A stretch of DNA of 64,000 bases from positions 1,674,001 to 1,738,000 of the forward strand of contig OZ244833.1 in NCBI GenBank assembly GCA_965220535.1, read 5' to 3'. The translations under genes and the position numbers were made by a program. Shown piece by piece: positions 8,745 to 18,289 of the stretch. The notes under the pieces are model-generated. The model ran no database searches and was not told the origin of the DNA. It saw only the letters and a program-made list of their open reading frames with translations. Each line of letters begins with the position of its first letter. Within the stretch, counting starts at the first letter, position 1. Origin of the DNA: HK1 sp965220535 (lineage in GTDB: Bacteria; Pseudomonadota; Gammaproteobacteria; HK1).

Positions 8745-9353
8745 TCACGCCTCCGGCAATCGAAATGTTTGCAAGCGTCGATAACTGCGCTCGAGACTCG
8801 GGGAATATCCCTGCGCCTCGATGACATCCCACTGATCGACAACGAACTCGATCAAAGACGGGTGATAGCCGCGACCCACCTTGGCGGTTTTCGCCGATGG
8901 ACTTGGAACCATATCCTCGCGAATCCTCTTGGATCGGGATCGCCTCGCCATCGAGACCATCCGCTCTTTCGGCTTTGGGACCTCATCGGGCTTTCGCGGC
9001 ATTTTGGATTTGTCGATCGAAAGAAATCGGGCGATATTGCCTCGATCCGCCATGATCCAAGACTCGATTTCCATCGTCGCAAAGCGATAGAGCAAGTTGG
9101 AAGAAAGCGCAGCCCCCAAATTCTCAATCGCGCTTGCCGGACAATTATCCGGCGTATCTTGATCGGTGATCACCGAATACAACGAATCGCCCTTGGCCGC
9201 GCGATTCAATTCTTTTATCCTTTTTCGAATTATATCTTTGTTCCAAAGATAACGTTGACATACCGAAAAATCTCGATCGATCCGTCGAAGGATTTTCATA
9301 ACGACCGCTTCGGTCAATCGATCTTCGACATATAAAAAGGTATCGATCCCCAT
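8745..9353 (-). CDS. TOPRIM-like (DUF4276-type) partner of the adjacent ATPase
   Basis: 202 residues. The N-terminus has a TOPRIM pattern: a hydrophobic strand ending in an acidic turn (FLYVEDRLTE, Glu10 and Glu15) and later VITDQDTPD with Asp64 and Asp66, the metal-binding DxD. The rest includes MEIESWIMADR, a segment common in DUF4276-like proteins found beside RecF/OLD-type ATPases. Such pairs usually behave as ATPase-nuclease modules, many of them anti-phage. The gene starts 12 bases after the ATPase stop and three bases before the cupin start. Family placement is by motif and context; nuclease activity is inferred. Confidence 0.7.
   Translation of the reverse strand: MGIDTFLYVEDRLTEAVVMKILRRIDRDFSVCQRYLWNKDIIRKRIKELNRAAKGDSLYSVITDQDTPDNCPASAIENLGAALSSNLLYRFATMEIESWIMADRGNIARFLSIDKSKMPRKPDEVPKPKERMVSMARRSRSKRIREDMVPSPSAKTAKVGRGYHPSLIEFVVDQWDVIEAQGYSPSLERSYRRLQTFRLPEA
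8750..8754 (-). promoter_or_regulatory. Ribosome-binding site for the cupin gene inside the upstream TOPRIM gene
   Basis: A perfect GGAGG on the minus strand lies eight bases before the GTG at 8741. It falls within the last codons of the TOPRIM gene, whose TGA is at 8745-8747. This decides the cupin start and makes translational coupling of the two genes likely. Confidence 0.7.
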
Positions 9354-9365
9354 CGATATCGACTC

Positions 9366-10550
9366 TCAAAAGGATAAAGAAAGTTGCAGATCGTTTTTGG
9401 GTCTGGTCTGTTGGATGACGATCGAACCCAAGGGCTCTCCGATTTCCAACATCTCTTCGACCCCTTTCAGATCCGCGCTCGGAAGAATTCTCGTTCCCTT
9501 GCCCGATTCGAGAGAGGGTTGCAATACCAGAATTTCCCCGCCGTCGATACCCGAATCCGATAGCAGTTCCGCGCTGTGGGTGCTGATAAAAACCTGATGA
9601 CGCGCCTTTTTTTTCTCTCTTTGCGCTTTGTATAAAAGCCCCGCCAAATTGCCGACGATCCCGGAATGCAGCGAAAGTTCGGGTTCCTCTAACAAGAGTA
9701 CCGAGTTGTTTTCCAACAACGACCACAACAAACCGATCAGCCGCAGCGTGCCGTCGGATAGCTGATCCTCGTATTGCTTGGCGTTTCTCGGCCGCCAGTT
9801 GGCATAGCTACCGACGATATGGTATCTGCCGTAAGGGTCTTGATCGAAGCGAATCTCTTCCAAATCGGGAACGGCGATCTTGATCACTTTGCTGATCCGA
9901 CGCAAACGGGCGTCCCGGGTTTTTTTATTGGCTCCTTGCATGCGGTGGAGCAAGCCCTGCCCGAAGGGATCGCCCTCCATGATATTGCCTTGAATTTCAT
10001 CGAAATGGCGCAGCAGTTGGGGCACCAAATGCATATAGGAAATCCGGCTGAGAAAATCCGGGATATCCCTGAAATCCTTGTTGTTGTTGACTTGCTCCAT
10101 ATACGTTTGCTTCAATCGTTCTCGGTCGTCTTTATCCTGTCTATTCGGTCTTTCGAAGAGCAGGAGATCGTCTTTGATCACTTTTTCGCTCGATATCGAT
10201 ACCGCTCTCGACCCTGATTTTTCTTGTTCGATGCCGATTTCGTAGACCCATTTAGGCCGGGCGGCGGATTCCCGATCGTTTTCCGAAAGTTCCACCCCGA
10301 CGAAGACCTCGGATGCCGCTTTGCTACGAGTATTCAAACAGCGTATTTTCGATAGACCCCCTCGTTTATTGACCGCTCTTTGCAGTCCGCCGCCATCGGG
10401 TTTGGCGATATCGCGCAGAAAACGAAAGACATCGAGAAAATTGGATTTTCCCGAGGCATTGGGTCCGACGAGGAATTGCCGCCGACTGAGCGGTACGTCG
10501 ACCTCGACGAAATTCCGCCAGTTTTTGAGCCTTATCCGGCTGATATACAT
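9366..10550 (-). CDS. ABC/RecF-type AAA ATPase, likely defence-related
   Basis: 394 residues. Walker A GPNASGKS (29-36) follows the typical N-terminus IRLKNWRNFVEVDVPL. The signature-like LSDGTLR precedes Walker B LLLEEP (285-290), followed by ELSLH and the conserved switch ISTHSAELL. This is the AAA_21/SMC-like ATPase class found in OLD, RloA and related two-gene systems. It lacks its own TOPRIM domain, which is supplied by the next gene. A GGAG lies nine bases before the ATG. The CocE gene upstream is 147 bases away on the same strand, so an independent promoter in that gap is possible. Confidence 0.85.
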   Translation of the reverse strand: MYISRIRLKNWRNFVEVDVPLSRRQFLVGPNASGKSNFLDVFRFLRDIAKPDGGGLQRAVNKRGGLSKIRCLNTRSKAASEVFVGVELSENDRESAARPKWVYEIGIEQEKSGSRAVSISSEKVIKDDLLLFERPNRQDKDDRERLKQTYMEQVNNNKDFRDIPDFLSRISYMHLVPQLLRHFDEIQGNIMEGDPFGQGLLHRMQGANKKTRDARLRRISKVIKIAVPDLEEIRFDQDPYGRYHIVGSYANWRPRNAKQYEDQLSDGTLRLIGLLWSLLENNSVLLLEEPELSLHSGIVGNLAGLLYKAQREKKKARHQVFISTHSAELLSDSGIDGGEILVLQPSLESGKGTRILPSADLKGVEEMLEIGEPLGSIVIQQTRPKNDLQLSLSF

Positions 10551-10697
10551 CCTTCGCTCCGGTCTTTGAAACTTGTGTCTTCGGAGATCGGGTCTTCGAA
10601 AAGCGGGCGCTTGAAAAGCCCTCGATCATCGGATCGTCGCCGATTTTAAACGAAGACCCGCCCTTTCCCTTCGTCGCTTTATAAAGCGCAAAGCGGT

Positions 10698-12677
10698 TCA
10701 GCGCTCGTCGAAGGTGCGCTGAAACGAGAAGCGTCGATTCGAAATCGATTCCCCCTTCCAAGCGACCGACAGATCGAGCTGCACCTGATAGCCCTTCGCT
10801 TGCGCCTTCATCCTTATCCGGCTTTCGACGAGCGCGACGCCGTCGGGGCGCCGAATCTCGCATCGATGCTTTATCCGACAGTCCGCGGTGCTCGGATCCT
10901 CGTTGCCGACCACATAGTCGGCGGTTGTTTCGAAGGCGAAATCGAGACCGAGATCGCGAAATCTCATCGATAGGCGGGGTTGATGCCACCGTGCGCGGAG
11001 GCTGCCCTCGGCATTCGCGGATCGCGTGCGCTGCAACTCGCCCTCGTAGACGAATTCGCAACGCTTTTTCTCGGGAAGATCTCTCGGCGAGGGCAAGGGG
11101 GATGGCGGGAGCATGGCCGCCGCCGGCAGTGTCGGCAACGACAAAAACGCCCACTTCGTGCGCACCCTCGCCCCGGTCGCTCGGGGCGCCGGCCAGACCA
11201 AAGGCCAATAGGATGCGCCGAGGGCGAGCCGGATGCGGTTGTCGGCGCGAAAGCGATATGCCATCGTCGGAAAGACGATGCGATAGCGGTTCGCTTCCCC
11301 CGGCCGCCGATCGCGCAGGCCCTCGAGATCGTCGTCCAAGGCCAGCGAACGAAGGGTGCGGACAACGAGATTCGAGCGTCCGTCCGGAGCGACTTCGCAG
11401 ATGCGGCAGACGATCTGCGCCGGCAGTTCGTCGACTTCGAGCTCGACTTCGAAAAGGGCATGACCGACCAAATCGACATCCTTCGTCAACGGCCCGGTCT
11501 CGAAACATAATGCGCGCGCATCGTCGGGGGCCTGATCCGGAGCGAGTCCTCCGATGCGCCCGAAATAACCGGTATCGCCGGCGCATTCACCGTGGCGGAG
11601 ATCGAAAGGGATGGCGATCGTCGCAAAATCCGTCGGCGGCGAAGTCGATAGCGTCCGCCCGGCGAGATAAAAGCGGCGCTCGATCGCTTCGGCCGAGATA
11701 TCCGGCGCGACCCATTCTCCCTTTCGCGCGCTCAGGCGCTTTTGCGGCGGATCGAATTCGCGGCGCCAAAGTTGCAAGGAAGGACTGTCGGCACCGCTTC
11801 GGTCTTGCGACTTCAACCAACGATCCCACCATTTCAGCGCCACATCCTGAAAGCCGATGGCCGGGCCGGGTTCGCCCTGATCGGGATAGTGATGCCCCCA
11901 AGGACCGACGATGCCCCGACACAGATCCGGGCGAGCCCGGACCAAACGCATGACCGAATTCGAATAAGGGTCGGACCAGCCCCCGATCGCCAAGATCGGA
12001 CAGGCCAAGCGATCCCTATCGAAGCGCACCGAGCCGTGGCGCCAATACTGCCCCCGCGTATCGTTTCTCGCCCAACGCTCGAAGGGAAAGGAAAGGTTTT
12101 CGAGACGGGATTTCCAAAGATCCATCCAGGCATCGCCGAGGGTCGCCCTATCCGGGGGACAGGCCAAAATGGCCGCAAGGGTGGCTCCCCATTCGAGGCT
12201 ATCGGTCAACAGGCAACCGCCCATCCAGTGAATATCGTCCTCGAAGCGGTCGATGGTGGCGCAGTTGGCGATGACCGCCTGCAAGGGCCGGGGAGCGTCG
12301 ATCGCCGCTTGCAAGGCGGCGGTCCCGCCCCAAGAAGTGCCGAACATTCCGACGCGCCCGTCGCACCATGGCTGCGCGGCGATCCAGTCGATCACGCAGC
12401 GCACGTCATCCAACTCGCGGGGGTCGTACATATCGGGCATGACGCCTTCGCTGTCGCCGGATCCGCGCATATCGACCCGCAAACAGGCGTAACCATGCGA
12501 TGCGAAATAGGGGTGGTTTCGCTCGTCCCGCGCCCGCACCATGTCGCGCTTGCGATAAGGGATATATTCGAAAATCGCCGGGCTCGGTCCGCCCTCGGGC
12601 AACCAGATTCGCGCCGACAGCCTGATACCGTCGGGCATCGTTATCGGGCAATGCTCGATTTCGCGAATCGTTTCCAC
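10698..12677 (-). CDS. CocE/NonD family serine hydrolase
   Basis: 659-residue alpha/beta hydrolase with the X-Pro dipeptidyl-peptidase (S15) catalytic domain and a C-terminal jelly-roll domain (PepX_C). The predicted triad is Ser115 in GTSWGG, Asp236 in GGWSD and His262 in GPWGHH, positions equivalent to those in cocaine esterase CocE. Members hydrolyse acyl esters or peptide-like amides. No signal peptide is seen, so it is probably cytoplasmic. It is transcribed away from the peptide transporter operon that starts at 12942, sharing a 264-base divergent intergenic region. Two related hydrolases lie at the end of that operon. Confidence 0.9.
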   Translation of the reverse strand: METIREIEHCPITMPDGIRLSARIWLPEGGPSPAIFEYIPYRKRDMVRARDERNHPYFASHGYACLRVDMRGSGDSEGVMPDMYDPRELDDVRCVIDWIAAQPWCDGRVGMFGTSWGGTAALQAAIDAPRPLQAVIANCATIDRFEDDIHWMGGCLLTDSLEWGATLAAILACPPDRATLGDAWMDLWKSRLENLSFPFERWARNDTRGQYWRHGSVRFDRDRLACPILAIGGWSDPYSNSVMRLVRARPDLCRGIVGPWGHHYPDQGEPGPAIGFQDVALKWWDRWLKSQDRSGADSPSLQLWRREFDPPQKRLSARKGEWVAPDISAEAIERRFYLAGRTLSTSPPTDFATIAIPFDLRHGECAGDTGYFGRIGGLAPDQAPDDARALCFETGPLTKDVDLVGHALFEVELEVDELPAQIVCRICEVAPDGRSNLVVRTLRSLALDDDLEGLRDRRPGEANRYRIVFPTMAYRFRADNRIRLALGASYWPLVWPAPRATGARVRTKWAFLSLPTLPAAAMLPPSPLPSPRDLPEKKRCEFVYEGELQRTRSANAEGSLRARWHQPRLSMRFRDLGLDFAFETTADYVVGNEDPSTADCRIKHRCEIRRPDGVALVESRIRMKAQAKGYQVQLDLSVAWKGESISNRRFSFQRTFDER

Positions 12678-12941
12678 AGCTCAAAAGGCCTCGCCGATCG
12701 AGCCGACGGACAAGGAGTTCGACGAAAAAAATTTTTTCATGAAGGAATTTTATGGCAGCATTCGCTGCAAGAAGTCCTTCAAGAAATCCTCGAGTCGTCC
12801 CTCGAGTCATACAAGGCGCTTAGGGGATCGCGCCGCCGTCGCAGACGATCGTTCTCGCCGCCGGCGATAGCCTCGAAAACACGCCGAAAACAACAAGGCT
12901 TGCCGCCATCTATCATCGGACCCGTCAAAGGGAGATTGCAG

Positions 12942-14507
12942 ATGAAAAACCCTTTCTCGAAACTTTACAACCCTTCGCGACGCTCGTTTTTGGCCTCTGT
13001 CGGGGCCTTCGGGGCGGCGACGATGGTCGGACCGCGCATCGCCTTCGGGGCCGAGGGGAAGGTTCTGACCCTTCGCTCCTATTCCGACCTTCAGATCCTC
13101 GACCCCGCTTATCGGCTGTCCTTGCCCGAGGACGATATCATCCGCTCGATTTTCGCCCCGATGGTCATCCCGCAAGCGAGCGATACCTGGGGGTGGAAAG
13201 CCGTCGCGGTCGAAAGCATCGAGCAGCTCGACGACCTGACCGTGGCCTTCACCCTCAAAGACGATATCGGCTTCACCGACGGCTACGGTCAGATGAGCGC
13301 CGAGGACGTGAAATTCTCGATCGAACGCATCGCCGACCCCGCCAACGAAAGCCCTTATGCCGGCGATTGGGACGCGCTCAAAGAGGTCGAGGTCAAAGAC
13401 AGGCTATCGGGTCTTATCCACCTGAAGAACAAGTTCGTCCCCCTTTGGTCGACCACCTTGCCGACCCCGGCTTCGTGCATCCTGTCCAAAAAAGCGATGG
13501 AGGAACTCGGCGACAAGATCACCACCAAGCCGGTGGCGCAATCGGGCCAGTACTTGCTGGCCGACTGGCAGCCCAAGCAGAAAACGATCTTGAAGCGCAA
13601 CCCCGCTTGGGCCCACGAGCCGGGCGGCTTCGACGAGATCCACATCATCCCCATCGAGGACCCGGCCACGGCGGAACGCGGTTTCGAAGCCGGCGATCTC
13701 GACTACACATGGACCTCGGTTTCGTCGCTGCCGCGCCTTAGGGAAAACCCGCCGGCGGGCGCGGTCGTTTTGGAAAAACCCTCGCTCGCCTATGTCTGGC
13801 TGGGGATGAACCGCGACAACGAGGCCCTGAAAGATCTGCGCATCCGCCGCGCCATCCAGCACGCCATCGACCGCGCAACCGTCGTCGACGGCGCCTATTT
13901 CGGCGCCGCCGAGGTCGGGAACGGCATCATCGCGCCGGGCCTGCCGGGATCGCGCAGCCGCGTGAGCTACGACTACGATCCGGATAAGTCGCGAGCCCTG
14001 CTGGCCGAGGCCGGGGCCTCCGACTTGAAGCTCACGCTGGATATCTTGAATCAGTCGGAACGCTTGACCGCGGCCCAAGTCATCCAAGCGAACCTGGCCG
14101 ATGTCGGCATCGCTTGCGAGATCAAGCAAAACGATTCGGGCACGTTTTGGACCTTGGGCTCCAAGGACGGCGACTATTTTCAGGATCTGCAACTGATCCT
14201 GCAGCGCTTCTCGATGCAGCCCGATCCGAGTTGGGCCACCGTTTGGTTCACGCCGGAGCAGATCGGCGTGTGGAATTGGGAGCGTTTCGACAGCGCCGAA
14301 TACAAGGCCTTGCACGATCAGGGGCTCGAAGAGGCCGATTTCGCCAAGCGCGACGAGATCTACAAGAAGATGCAGGGGCTGATGGACGAAAGCGGCTGCT
14401 ATGTCTTCCTCACCCACGAGGTGGTGGGGGCGATCCATCGCGACACCATCCGGCCGGGGCTGAAACCGAACGGGGAATCCCTGTACTCCGAGTTCGAACC
14501 CGCCTGA
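12942..14507 (+). CDS. Peptide/nickel-type ABC transporter substrate-binding protein (SBP_bac_5)
   Basis: 521 residues, cluster C periplasmic binding protein. The N-terminus carries a twin-arginine signal (PSRRSFLASVGAFG, Arg13-Arg14), so export by Tat is likely. The mature part shows the family landmarks: EDVKFSIERI, the fixed segment YVWLGMNRDNEALKDLRIRRAIQHAI in two halves, and a VDGAYFGAA loop. A GGGAG lies seven bases before the ATG at 12942. It is the first gene of a six-gene run (binding protein, two permeases, two ATPases, hydrolases). The ligand is unknown; the neighbouring peptidase-like hydrolases suggest a peptide or peptide-like amide or ester. Confidence 0.93.
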   Translation: MKNPFSKLYNPSRRSFLASVGAFGAATMVGPRIAFGAEGKVLTLRSYSDLQILDPAYRLSLPEDDIIRSIFAPMVIPQASDTWGWKAVAVESIEQLDDLTVAFTLKDDIGFTDGYGQMSAEDVKFSIERIADPANESPYAGDWDALKEVEVKDRLSGLIHLKNKFVPLWSTTLPTPASCILSKKAMEELGDKITTKPVAQSGQYLLADWQPKQKTILKRNPAWAHEPGGFDEIHIIPIEDPATAERGFEAGDLDYTWTSVSSLPRLRENPPAGAVVLEKPSLAYVWLGMNRDNEALKDLRIRRAIQHAIDRATVVDGAYFGAAEVGNGIIAPGLPGSRSRVSYDYDPDKSRALLAEAGASDLKLTLDILNQSERLTAAQVIQANLADVGIACEIKQNDSGTFWTLGSKDGDYFQDLQLILQRFSMQPDPSWATVWFTPEQIGVWNWERFDSAEYKALHDQGLEEADFAKRDEIYKKMQGLMDESGCYVFLTHEVVGAIHRDTIRPGLKPNGESLYSEFEPA

Positions 14508-14515
14508 CGAAAAGG

Positions 14516-14544
14516 AGCGGCCTCCTTGCTCGAAGGGGGCCGCT
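14516..14544 (+). promoter_or_regulatory. Intercistronic hairpin after the peptide-binding protein gene
   Basis: A 12-base-pair stem (one G-T pair) with a 5-base loop begins eight bases after the stop codon. No T-run follows, so it is unlikely to be a full terminator. Such hairpins between binding-protein and permease genes commonly stabilise the upstream mRNA segment and lower permease expression. A similar element occurs at 52930. Confidence 0.55.
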
Positions 14545-14589
14545 TGAATCCATATCCTGAACTACACCTGCAAACGGCTGGGGCTGGCG

Positions 14590-15498
14590 GTGGCCATCGT
14601 TTCGGTGGCCATGTCGATGCTGTTTTGCATGATCTATCTGATCCCCGGCGATCCGGCGGCCGTTGCCTTGGGGCCGCGGGCCACCGAGGCCATGCGCGAG
14701 GCGCTGCGCATCAAGATGGGATTGGACCAACCCCTATGGATGCAGTTTTGGAACTTCTTCAGCGCGGCGTGGAGCGGGGATTTGGGTCGCGAGGTCCTCT
14801 CCGATCGACCGGTGGCCGAAGTCGTGATGGAGCAGCTGCCCTATACCCTCGCTTTGATCGCCGGCGGTATCGGCTGGTCGGTGGCGCTGGGGATCCCGCT
14901 GGGAGTGTGGGCGGCGTTGAAACGAGGCAGCCTGGCGGATCGGATCGTCGGCATCGCCTCGGTGGCGGTGATCGCCATTCCCTCCTTCGTGATCGCAATC
15001 TACGCGCTGCTCGTTTTCGCGGTTTCCTTGCGCTGGCTGCCGGCCATCGGCGCCGGGGAGCCCGACAACCTCGCCGACCAAGCGATGCACCTGATCTTGC
15101 CCTCCCTCGCCGTCGGCTTGGGGTGGGTCGGCTATATCGCCCGCATGATACGGGCCTCGATGCTGGAAGTGCTCGAGGCGGCGCATATCCGCACCGCCCG
15201 CGCTTTCGGCCTGCCGCCGCGCATGATCGCTTATCGCTACGCCCTCGGCATCGCCATCTTGCCGACCGTCACCCTCTTGGGGGTCGGCATCGGCCAGATG
15301 CTCTCGTCGGCGGTCTTCGCCGAGATCGTCTTCGCCCGCCCCGGGGTCGGAAAACTCGTTTACGACGCGATCTTGACCCGCAACTATCCGCTGGTCACCG
15401 GGACCGTTTTGGTAACGACGGTCTTGTTCGTCCTGCTCAATCTCGTCGCCGATCTGATCGTCGGGTCGTTGGATCCCCGTGTTCGCGGCCGCTTCTGA
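14590..15498 (+). CDS. Peptide ABC transporter permease, DppB type
   Basis: 302 residues from the GTG at 14590, which has a GGGG six bases upstream. Family members normally start with a short arginine-rich lead before helix 1. Codons upstream of 14590 encode exactly that (NYTCKRLGLA), but the frame closes at 14545 and offers only ATC (14548, 14554) or CTG (14557) starts. The true protein may therefore be 11 residues longer, using a rare start. The DppB landmarks YLIPGDP, the EAA-like loop (EAAHIRTARAFGLPPRMIAY) and the FARPGVGKLVYDAI segment are present. The 3' end overlaps the next permease gene by 20 bases. Confidence 0.9.
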   Translation: MAIVSVAMSMLFCMIYLIPGDPAAVALGPRATEAMREALRIKMGLDQPLWMQFWNFFSAAWSGDLGREVLSDRPVAEVVMEQLPYTLALIAGGIGWSVALGIPLGVWAALKRGSLADRIVGIASVAVIAIPSFVIAIYALLVFAVSLRWLPAIGAGEPDNLADQAMHLILPSLAVGLGWVGYIARMIRASMLEVLEAAHIRTARAFGLPPRMIAYRYALGIAILPTVTLLGVGIGQMLSSAVFAEIVFARPGVGKLVYDAILTRNYPLVTGTVLVTTVLFVLLNLVADLIVGSLDPRVRGRF

Positions 15499-16348
15499 TC
15501 GCAAAAGCGTCCGCGGCTCGGCCATCGGGCGGATCCTGCGCGAGCCGCTGGGGGCTTTGGGCGTCGTCCTCGTCGTGTCGATGGTCTTCGGGGCGATCTT
15601 CGCGGAGGCCTTGAGCGCCTACGAACCGGACAAGATCTCCCCCCGCGACCGCTTTGCCGGGCCGTCGATAGAGCATCCCTTGGGTACCGATCAGCTGGGC
15701 CGGGATCTCTTCGCCCGCGTTCTCCATGGCGGGCGCATCGCGCTGACCGTCGCTTTGTTCTCGACCCTCGTCTCGTTGGGTCTGGGGATCCTTCTCGGTT
15801 TGATCGCGGGCTACGGACCGCGCCGACTCGACAACCTGATGCTGCTTTTATTCGACTCGATCAAGAGCTTCCCGACCGTGATGCTGGCCTTGGCGCTGGT
15901 CACTTTGTTCGGCCCCTCTCTGACGGCGGTGGTGGTGGTCGTCGTGCTGGTCAATATGCCGGGCTATGCGAGGATCGTGCGCACCCAAACGCTGGCGTTG
16001 AGGGATTCGGAGTTCATCGACGCCGCCCGCAGCATGGGGGCGGGGACGGCGCGCATCCTGCGGGTGCATATCATGCCCAATATCATCGGCCCGCTGCTGA
16101 TCTTGGCCTCGATGGATATCCCGGTGGTGATCGCGATCGAGGCCGGGATGAGTTTCCTCGGACTCGGCGTGCGCCCCCCGACCCCCAGCTGGGGAGCCAT
16201 TCTCAACGACGGCTTCGCCGCGATCCGCAACACCCCGTGGATCGCCGTCGCCGGCGGCCTGCCCATCGTCATCACCACCTTGGGCTTCACCTTCCTCGGC
16301 GAAACCCTGCGCGATGTTTTCGACCCGAGGCTGAGCCGGCGCGTATGA
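15479..16348 (+). CDS. Peptide ABC transporter permease, DppC type
   Basis: 289 residues from a GTG start. The family motifs are HPLGTDQLGRDLFARVLHGG just before the core, the EAA-like loop (DAARSMGAGTARILRVHIMP), and PPTPSWGAILNDG near the end. It forms the membrane channel with the DppB-type partner. It overlaps the upstream gene by 20 bases and the downstream ATPase by four, consistent with a tightly coupled operon. Confidence 0.93.
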   Translation: MFAAASDRKSVRGSAIGRILREPLGALGVVLVVSMVFGAIFAEALSAYEPDKISPRDRFAGPSIEHPLGTDQLGRDLFARVLHGGRIALTVALFSTLVSLGLGILLGLIAGYGPRRLDNLMLLLFDSIKSFPTVMLALALVTLFGPSLTAVVVVVVLVNMPGYARIVRTQTLALRDSEFIDAARSMGAGTARILRVHIMPNIIGPLLILASMDIPVVIAIEAGMSFLGLGVRPPTPSWGAILNDGFAAIRNTPWIAVAGGLPIVITTLGFTFLGETLRDVFDPRLSRRV

Positions 16349-17334
16349 GCGTATTGACGATCGACGACTTGAGCGTGAGCTTCTCCACCGAGCGCGGCGA
16401 GCTCCACGCCCTGCGCGAGGTGAGTTTCGCTATCCCGAAAGGGCGTATCGTCGGCATCGTGGGCGAGTCGGGCTGCGGAAAATCGACCCTGATCAACGCC
16501 ATCCTCGGGCTGCTGGCCGACAACGGCCGGATCGACGGCGGCCGGATCCTCTTCGACGGATACGACCTGACGCGCTTGGATTCCAAGACCATGCAAGATC
16601 TGCGCGGACCCCGGATAGCCACCGTCTTCCAAGACCCGATGGGGGCGCTGAACCCGGTGATCTCGGTGGGTCGACAGATGCGAAATATTCAGTACCGTCT
16701 GCGCCTTCGCAAGCGGGAAAAGGATGCGCGCTCGGTCGCGATGCTCCGCCAAGTGCGCATCCCCGATGCCGAGCAGGCGCTGCGCCGGTTCCCCCACGAA
16801 TTTTCCGGCGGGATGAAACAACGGATCGCCATCGCCATGGCCCTGATGATGGAACCGGCGCTGTTGATCGCCGACGAGCCGACGACGGCGCTCGATGCGA
16901 CGCTCGAACTCGCGACCATCGATCTGCTGAAAGGGCTGCAAGAGGAATACGGCTGTTCGGTGCTGTTCATCTCCCACCATTTGGGGGTGATCGCCGAGTT
17001 ATGCGACGAGGTCGTGGTGATGTATGCGGGCGAGGTCGTCGAACGCGGCGCCATGCGGCAGGTATTCAACGAGCCGGGCCATCCCTATACGGCGCGCTTG
17101 CTCGAATGCGACCCGGCGCGGCAGTCGAAACGCACGCGACGGCTGCCCACCATCCCCGGCGAAATCCCCGATTTGCGGCGGCGCCCGCCGGGCTGCATCT
17201 TCGCGGCTCGGTGCGTGCACCGAGCCCCGGCCTGCCAGACCCCGCCGCGGGAAAGGGAGTTGGACCCTGGCCATTTCGCGCGCTGCATCCACGCCGGGCA
17301 TCATGACGAAAATTCTCGAAGTCGAAGCGCTTGA
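16345..17334 (+). CDS. Peptide ABC transporter ATP-binding protein, DppD type
   Basis: 329 residues, starting at the ATG that overlaps the upstream stop. Walker A is GESGCGKST (40-48), the signature is FSGGMKQR, and Walker B reads LLIADEPTTALD. The C-terminus holds the oligopeptide-transporter extension with clustered cysteines (CIFAARCVHRAPAC), which in related proteins binds an iron-sulfur cluster. It pairs with the DppF-type ATPase encoded next, overlapping it by 32 bases. Confidence 0.95.
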   Translation: MSVLTIDDLSVSFSTERGELHALREVSFAIPKGRIVGIVGESGCGKSTLINAILGLLADNGRIDGGRILFDGYDLTRLDSKTMQDLRGPRIATVFQDPMGALNPVISVGRQMRNIQYRLRLRKREKDARSVAMLRQVRIPDAEQALRRFPHEFSGGMKQRIAIAMALMMEPALLIADEPTTALDATLELATIDLLKGLQEEYGCSVLFISHHLGVIAELCDEVVVMYAGEVVERGAMRQVFNEPGHPYTARLLECDPARQSKRTRRLPTIPGEIPDLRRRPPGCIFAARCVHRAPACQTPPRERELDPGHFARCIHAGHHDENSRSRSA

Positions 17335-18289
17335 GGTCGCATTCGATGTCGGCCCGGTGATGCGACGCAAGAAGTTGCTTGCCGTTGCCGGTGTCGCTTT
17401 CGACTTGCGCCCCGGGGAAACCCTGGCGATCGTCGGCGAAAGCGGGTCGGGGAAAACCACCTTGGCCCGCGCCGTCAACGGATTGCAGGCGATTTCGGCG
17501 GGGGAAATCGTCTTCGACGGTCAACGGATCGACCGTCTTTCGAAGCGGGGGATGAAGGCGCTGCGCCTTCGCATGGCGATGATTTTTCAAGATCCCGTCG
17601 GCTCGCTCTCGCCGCGGATGAGGGTCGGGGATCTGATCGTCGAGGCCTTCCGCATTCACCGGATCGACGCCGATCTGCGCGCCGAGACCGCAAGGCTCTT
17701 ATCGCTCGTCGGGCTGAGCCCGGATTTCGCGGAGCGTTTTCCGCATCAGCTCTCCGGCGGTCAGGCGCGGCGGGTCGGGGTGGCCCGCGCCATCGCTTCG
17801 AAGCCCGCATTGGTCATCGCCGACGAACCGACCGCCGGTTTGGATGTATCGATTCAAGGCGAGATCCTGAACCTGCTGAACGATCTGCGCGAGGAGTTGG
17901 GACTGTCGATGATCATCATCACCCACAACTTGCACGTGGTGCGGCATATCGCCGACCGGATGGCGGTGATGTATCTCGGTCGCTTCGTCGAGATCGGCCC
18001 GGCGGAGGATATTTTTTCCGCTCCGGCGCATCCCTATACCAAAGCCCTGCTTTGCGCCAACCCCGAGCCGGATCCGGACAAAGCCAAGGAGCGCATCGCC
18101 CTGCCCGCCGAGGTCCCCTCTTTGCTGATGCGCCCGAGCGGATGCGAGTTCCACACCCGCTGCCCTTGGGTGCAAGAAGACTGCCGCCGCAAGGCCCCGG
18201 CGGTGGCTAGCGGCGGGCAACGCCGCATCGCCTGCCACTTCCCGCTTGCCGAAGGAGCCGAGCCCCCGCCCGGAGCGCATGCGAAATGA
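17303..18289 (+). CDS. Peptide ABC transporter ATP-binding protein, DppF type
   Basis: 328 residues. Walker A is GESGSGKTT (45-53), the signature is LSGGQARR, and Walker B reads LVIADEPTAGLD. The C-terminal extension again has cysteines in a CEFHTRCPW pattern. Its TGA overlaps the ATG of the following CocE hydrolase (ATGA), which ties hydrolase expression to the transporter. Confidence 0.95.
   Translation: MTKILEVEALEVAFDVGPVMRRKKLLAVAGVAFDLRPGETLAIVGESGSGKTTLARAVNGLQAISAGEIVFDGQRIDRLSKRGMKALRLRMAMIFQDPVGSLSPRMRVGDLIVEAFRIHRIDADLRAETARLLSLVGLSPDFAERFPHQLSGGQARRVGVARAIASKPALVIADEPTAGLDVSIQGEILNLLNDLREELGLSMIIITHNLHVVRHIADRMAVMYLGRFVEIGPAEDIFSAPAHPYTKALLCANPEPDPDKAKERIALPAEVPSLLMRPSGCEFHTRCPWVQEDCRRKAPAVASGGQRRIACHFPLAEGAEPPPGAHAK

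Noticed and set aside
9366..10550. PARIS system or retron as the identity of the ATPase pair
   Set aside because: The second protein looks like a DUF4276-type TOPRIM rather than PARIS AriB, and no reverse transcriptase or structured RNA is visible.
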